DNA of 64,000 bases from Phymatolithon calcareum (lineage: Eukaryota; Rhodophyta; Florideophyceae; Hapalidiales): assembly GCA_977006965.1 (NCBI GenBank), contig OZ345370.1:1240001-1304000 (forward strand), in the 5' to 3' direction. The notes beneath the pieces were generated by a model that worked only from the letters and a program-made list of their open reading frames with translations, searched no databases and was not told the origin of the DNA. Every line of letters starts with the position of its first letter. Positions within the stretch are counted from its first letter, which is position 1. Shown one piece after another: positions 61,058 through 64,000 of the stretch. The position numbers were made by a program, and so were the translations under genes.

Positions 61058-63301
61058 CTAATCCCCACTACTATCGTCTGAATCTTCCGAATTTTCGTCC
61101 TCGGCGTCTGTCAAGTTCAGCACCTTAATGACTCCCAAGCTATTCGCACCGACGAGCATTGAAGGATTTTTCGGACACCAGCACACACTGCTGACAAAAC
61201 TTTCGTCATCATCTTGTGTCTCTTCCCCGGTTAGTGGATCGGAGTTAGGAAATCGATACTGCGCAATCGGTTCCGGGATAGCTTTGTAATAAGCGTAAAT
61301 CGAGTTTTGTTCCGATCCACACGCGATGTAGTCATTCGTCACGGACAGACCGACAAAGTTCTTATCGTTCACATGCCCTTTGAACGTTCTTTCAAGTTCC
61401 ATTGTCTCCAGATCCCACAGCTTGACCGTAGAATCCACACAAGCGGACACCAGTTCTTTTGCCGAAATGAACTTGACGTAACTCACTGTACGTGTATGAG
61501 ACTTGAAAACGCGGAGCGCCTGTCTCGGGGACCGAATGTCGTAAAAATGCACGTTGAAATCCGCCGATCCAAATGCGATGTTGTACAACGACTGCGGTTG
61601 GAATTTCACAGAGCAGATATTCGCACGTCCGTTCTCAATCGTCACAACGCTGCTACTCTGCGCTGTCGTCCATATTTTCACACGACCATCGTCCGATCCG
61701 GACGCAAACACACGCGGATCCGCCGTGCAAAAGTCTACACTCCAAGCCCGCTTCTCATGCTCCTCATACTCATTCAGCGGCTGTCCTCTGTTCACATCCC
61801 ATAACGTGACGATCCCTTCGTAATCTGAGGACACGAGTTGCTGTCGAATGTAAGGGTTCCAGCACACCCAGCTAAGTTTGGCACGCGCCGGGATCTCCTT
61901 CACGGGATAATGCACTTCAGTAGCCTTGCTTTCCACCGGGGGAAAATCAAATATTTTGATCCGTTTTGTGACACCTGCAGTGGCAAGCAATTTCGACTCT
62001 CGGTCGAACTCAATCGATGATACAATATTCGACGCCTTGAATACATCCGACCCGGGAGCGTCCGGGTACCGCGCGACGTGCAGCAACGAGGCATGACACC
62101 GGAACCGGCTGTATTGTGTAACCTTCATGATATCATCGGTAAACTTCTTCAAAGATTTCCCACGAGCATCTCCATGCAAAGGCGCCACTGTCTCGAAATA
62201 GTGCTCATTGAGTGCGACATAATTCTTATCCACCCTCCTACGTTTTGCTCTTAAACCGGGTAGTACATCCTTTCCTGGGCCGTGATTTCCGTCTGACGAC
62301 ACAGTCATAGGATCTGAAAACCCAGCTGAGGAAGGAGCTCCAGCGCGCAAGTTGGCAAACCCGGCACGGGACCTTTCCTCCTCCAACGCGCCAATGTCTG
62401 TAGTCAGCGTTTTAACCTCTTTCATCAGCTTTGTAATGATACCCTGCCTCTCTGAACGTGCTTTGTTAAGAAAATCAAGCAATAACGCATTCCGCACCTG
62501 CTTCTGATTTCCTTTCTTCTCATTCTTCTTCCTTTCCAACATTGAAATCAATTGAGCTATCTGCTCCGGATCCATGTCATCATTCGCGAGAATGGCTGCC
62601 AATGACGACGAGAACGGAAGCCCGGTTCCACCAACACCAATACTGGCACTTCCTGCAGCACCAACATTTCTGAGTAACGGCGTGGAGGGCGGAATAGGTC
62701 CACCTGGAAGCGCGGCCGAAGCAGCTGCGGAAGCGGAATTCGGGGAAGGCGGGGAAGTGAGTGCTGCCAGTGCCTGTGCGCCCGCATGGAGTTTCGCCGT
62801 CGAAGTCGGAGAAGTACAGCGAAACCCCGCACCACGCTCGCGCCGTCGCGTGATACGCGGCGGAGAGAGACGTCGCGAGGAGCGTGCGTCGGTGATTTCC
62901 GGGGTGCAATCCTCATTACTAGCAGCGTTTCCACCCGCATGCGCTGCCGGAGTAGCAGGCGTTGTTGCGCCTGCGGCGGAAGATGATGCGGCAGCTGCAG
63001 CCGTGTTTGCGAGAAAGGCAGGAGAGATAGTTTCTGGGGTTGCAAAATCACGACATTGCGGACACGATCGTCGTTTTTCCAGATGTGTTCGAAGACATTC
63101 GTAACAAAAGACGTGGGCGCATCGCGTGATGTACGGTTCCAACGGCGGGCTGAGGCAAATTGGGCAACGGTACGGCGCACCGGTTATTGCCGCAGACATG
63201 GTCGACGTGCTCAGCGCCGGGGTAGATGCTTCGATACGGGGGCGCGCATTCCGAAGCGGAGGCGAAGAGGACGGCGAGCGCCGTGCGCGCTTCACGGGCA
63301 T
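61058..63301 (-). CDS. COP1: COP1-type E3 ubiquitin ligase
   Basis: About 747 residues from the ATG at 63301 (a longer frame starts at TTG), intronless. COP1 ubiquitinates light-signalling factors with CUL4-DDB1. The order is the canonical one. A RING finger lies at about residues 46-83 (CPICLSPPLEPYITRCAHVF...CPQC). An Ala/Ser-rich linker follows, then a coiled coil with LLDFLNKARSERQGI and LMKEVKTLTTDIGALEEE. The C-terminal seven-blade WD40 has SNIVSSIEFDRESKLLATAG, KRIKIFDF, VTLWDVNRGQ, VFASGSDDGRVKIW and ACVDSTVKLWDLE. A serine/acidic tail ends it. It is somewhat longer than plant COP1 because of the low-complexity linker. In red algae it would be expected in light-dependent regulation. 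Confidence 0.93.
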   Translation of the reverse strand: MPVKRARRSPSSSPPLRNARPRIEASTPALSTSTMSAAITGAPYRCPICLSPPLEPYITRCAHVFCYECLRTHLEKRRSCPQCRDFATPETISPAFLANTAAAAASSSAAGATTPATPAAHAGGNAASNEDCTPEITDARSSRRLSPPRITRRRERGAGFRCTSPTSTAKLHAGAQALAALTSPPSPNSASAAASAALPGGPIPPSTPLLRNVGAAGSASIGVGGTGLPFSSSLAAILANDDMDPEQIAQLISMLERKKNEKKGNQKQVRNALLLDFLNKARSERQGIITKLMKEVKTLTTDIGALEEERSRAGFANLRAGAPSSAGFSDPMTVSSDGNHGPGKDVLPGLRAKRRRVDKNYVALNEHYFETVAPLHGDARGKSLKKFTDDIMKVTQYSRFRCHASLLHVARYPDAPGSDVFKASNIVSSIEFDRESKLLATAGVTKRIKIFDFPPVESKATEVHYPVKEIPARAKLSWVCWNPYIRQQLVSSDYEGIVTLWDVNRGQPLNEYEEHEKRAWSVDFCTADPRVFASGSDDGRVKIWTTAQSSSVVTIENGRANICSVKFQPQSLYNIAFGSADFNVHFYDIRSPRQALRVFKSHTRTVSYVKFISAKELVSACVDSTVKLWDLETMELERTFKGHVNDKNFVGLSVTNDYIACGSEQNSIYAYYKAIPEPIAQYRFPNSDPLTGEETQDDDESFVSSVCWCPKNPSMLVGANSLGVIKVLNLTDAEDENSEDSDDSSGD

Positions 63302-63615
63302 GTAGGTCGATTCACTCAAGCAATCGAAATGAGCGCAATATCTGACAAGGCTGATTCGGGCGCATGCACTGTGGCTGCAATTGGGAGATGGTGAACGAAA
63401 GGTGGCGGAACTACAAATGTGGGGATAAGATATTAAGCTCAGATTTTTTAAGTTTTTTAGGGATTTTTAGCCACACATTGCACTGCGTGTGGACAGTAGC
63501 ATGTAATGTTTTTTCTATGCACACGTTAATTCGACGATAAACAACTTGCATGTATTCATTTACATTTCGCACGCTTACGTAGGGCGTGCGTGCGTGGGTG
63601 CCGCGAAATAGTTCG
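63302..63615. other. intergenic between COP1 and EF-hand gene
   Basis: 314 bp between the COP1 start and the stop of the EF-hand gene, both on the minus strand. Nothing recognised apart from the presumed COP1 promoter. Confidence 0.5.
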
Positions 63616-64000
63616 TTACAGATTAATAGTGCAATGGCGGCGGACGTGGTCAAGATCGACTGCGCCTGCAAATTCTTCCTTGGAGATGCGACCGTCGTTA
63701 TCAGTGTCCGCGTTTTTGATCACAGATTCTGCAAGCTGTTCTAATTGACTCTCGCTAAGGTGCTCGTCACCGAGAAGCATTCTCATGACGGTGCGCAAAT
63801 CTTCTTTAGACACAAAACCATCGCCGTCCATGTCGTAGACACGAAAGAGAAACATTCGTTTGAGGTCGGGGTCTGCGTTACGACCGAAGACGGAAAGGAG
63901 TTCGACAAACTGATGGAAGTTGGCGTCTTCGAACAGCGACGCGATTCGCTCCGCAAGCGGGTTCATGGCGAGTTCGGGAATCATCATCAGTGCGTCGCCA
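63616..64000 (-). CDS. calcineurin B-like EF-hand protein, 5' end beyond the window
   Basis: The frame stays open to the window edge (LMMIPELAMNPLAERI is preceded by GDA), and the family's first EF-hand is missing, so the start is outside. The visible part matches calcineurin B/CHP proteins: IPELAMNPLAERIASLFED, FHQFVELLSVFGR, then EF-hands DMDGDGFVSKEDL and DTDNDGRISKEEF, both with complete calcium loops. The end (HVRRHCTINL) is in the family's usual position. It is either the regulatory subunit of a Ca2+-dependent phosphatase or a related Ca2+ sensor. Without the N-terminus a myristoylation site cannot be checked. Confidence 0.85.
   Translation of the reverse strand, partial: GDALMMIPELAMNPLAERIASLFEDANFHQFVELLSVFGRNADPDLKRMFLFRVYDMDGDGFVSKEDLRTVMRMLLGDEHLSESQLEQLAESVIKNADTDNDGRISKEEFAGAVDLDHVRRHCTINL

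Noticed and set aside
62574-63104. 176-codon Ala-rich frame on the plus strand
   Set aside because: Antisense to the low-complexity linker of COP1.
1-64000. CRISPR arrays, bacterial operons, rRNA or tRNA genes
   Set aside because: No regularly spaced direct repeats, no operon layout and no rRNA sequence seen. No tRNA T-loop/A-box pair was convincing by eye; a tRNAscan-SE run would settle it.

Overview
The window looks like nuclear DNA of a photosynthetic eukaryote, most likely a florideophyte red alga close to the carrageenophyte Chondrus. The species is inferred, not proven. The evidence is as follows. There are plastid-type genes: a fibrillin/PAP protein, a phosphate translocator with a transit peptide, and a DnaJ-type zinc-finger protein with a transit-like N-terminus. 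There is a RING-coiled coil-WD40 COP1. Two secreted GH16 enzymes resemble the galactanase/carrageenase group. Genes are almost intron-free: only three show an intron, all GT-AG, of 58, 87 and 87 bp. Gene-poor stretches are full of decayed transposons and hairpins.

Layout. 1-5.7 kb: hairpins, a plastid fibrillin with one intron, and a secreted Cys-rich protein built from a duplicated ~140-residue block. 7.3-12.9 kb: a small basic protein and two bacterial-looking von Willebrand A proteins on the minus strand. 11.9-17 kb: transposon wreckage. It holds two opposed fragments of one non-LTR retrotransposon and, beside them, a frameshifted Fanzor (eukaryotic TnpB-like RNA-guided nuclease). 18-23 kb: mostly empty, with a C2H2 zinc-finger gene and repeat fragments. 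23-24.8 kb: first GH16 gene. 25.3-26.8 kb: a dense cluster of palindromes, including a 64-bp perfect palindrome and a MITE-like element with nested hairpins. 27.9-38.4 kb: a gene run with a BAHD acyltransferase, THG1, COQ4, a second GH16, a plastid phosphate translocator and an FkbM methyltransferase. 39.1-43.7 kb: an apparently intact tyrosine-recombinase retrotransposon (DIRS order, PAT/Ngaro-like split direct repeats), 66 bp beyond the stop of a mitochondrial S-adenosylmethionine carrier gene. 46.9-64 kb: housekeeping and regulatory genes: a chromo-like protein, a four-helix membrane protein, a disordered nuclear protein, a DnaJ-type zinc-finger protein with a decayed tail duplication, importin alpha, RPF1, a hemerythrin-like protein, a single-span membrane protein, COP1, and a calcineurin B-like EF-hand protein cut by the window edge.

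The genes are independent eukaryotic units, not operons. Themes are plastid function (fibrillin, translocator, DnaJ-type protein), mitochondrial or one-carbon chemistry (COQ4, SAM carrier, FkbM methyltransferase), RNA and ribosome biology (THG1, RPF1), nuclear transport and signalling (importin alpha, COP1), and cell-wall galactan handling (GH16 pair). The most notable signals are the Fanzor relic, the intact YR retrotransposon and the palindrome cluster.
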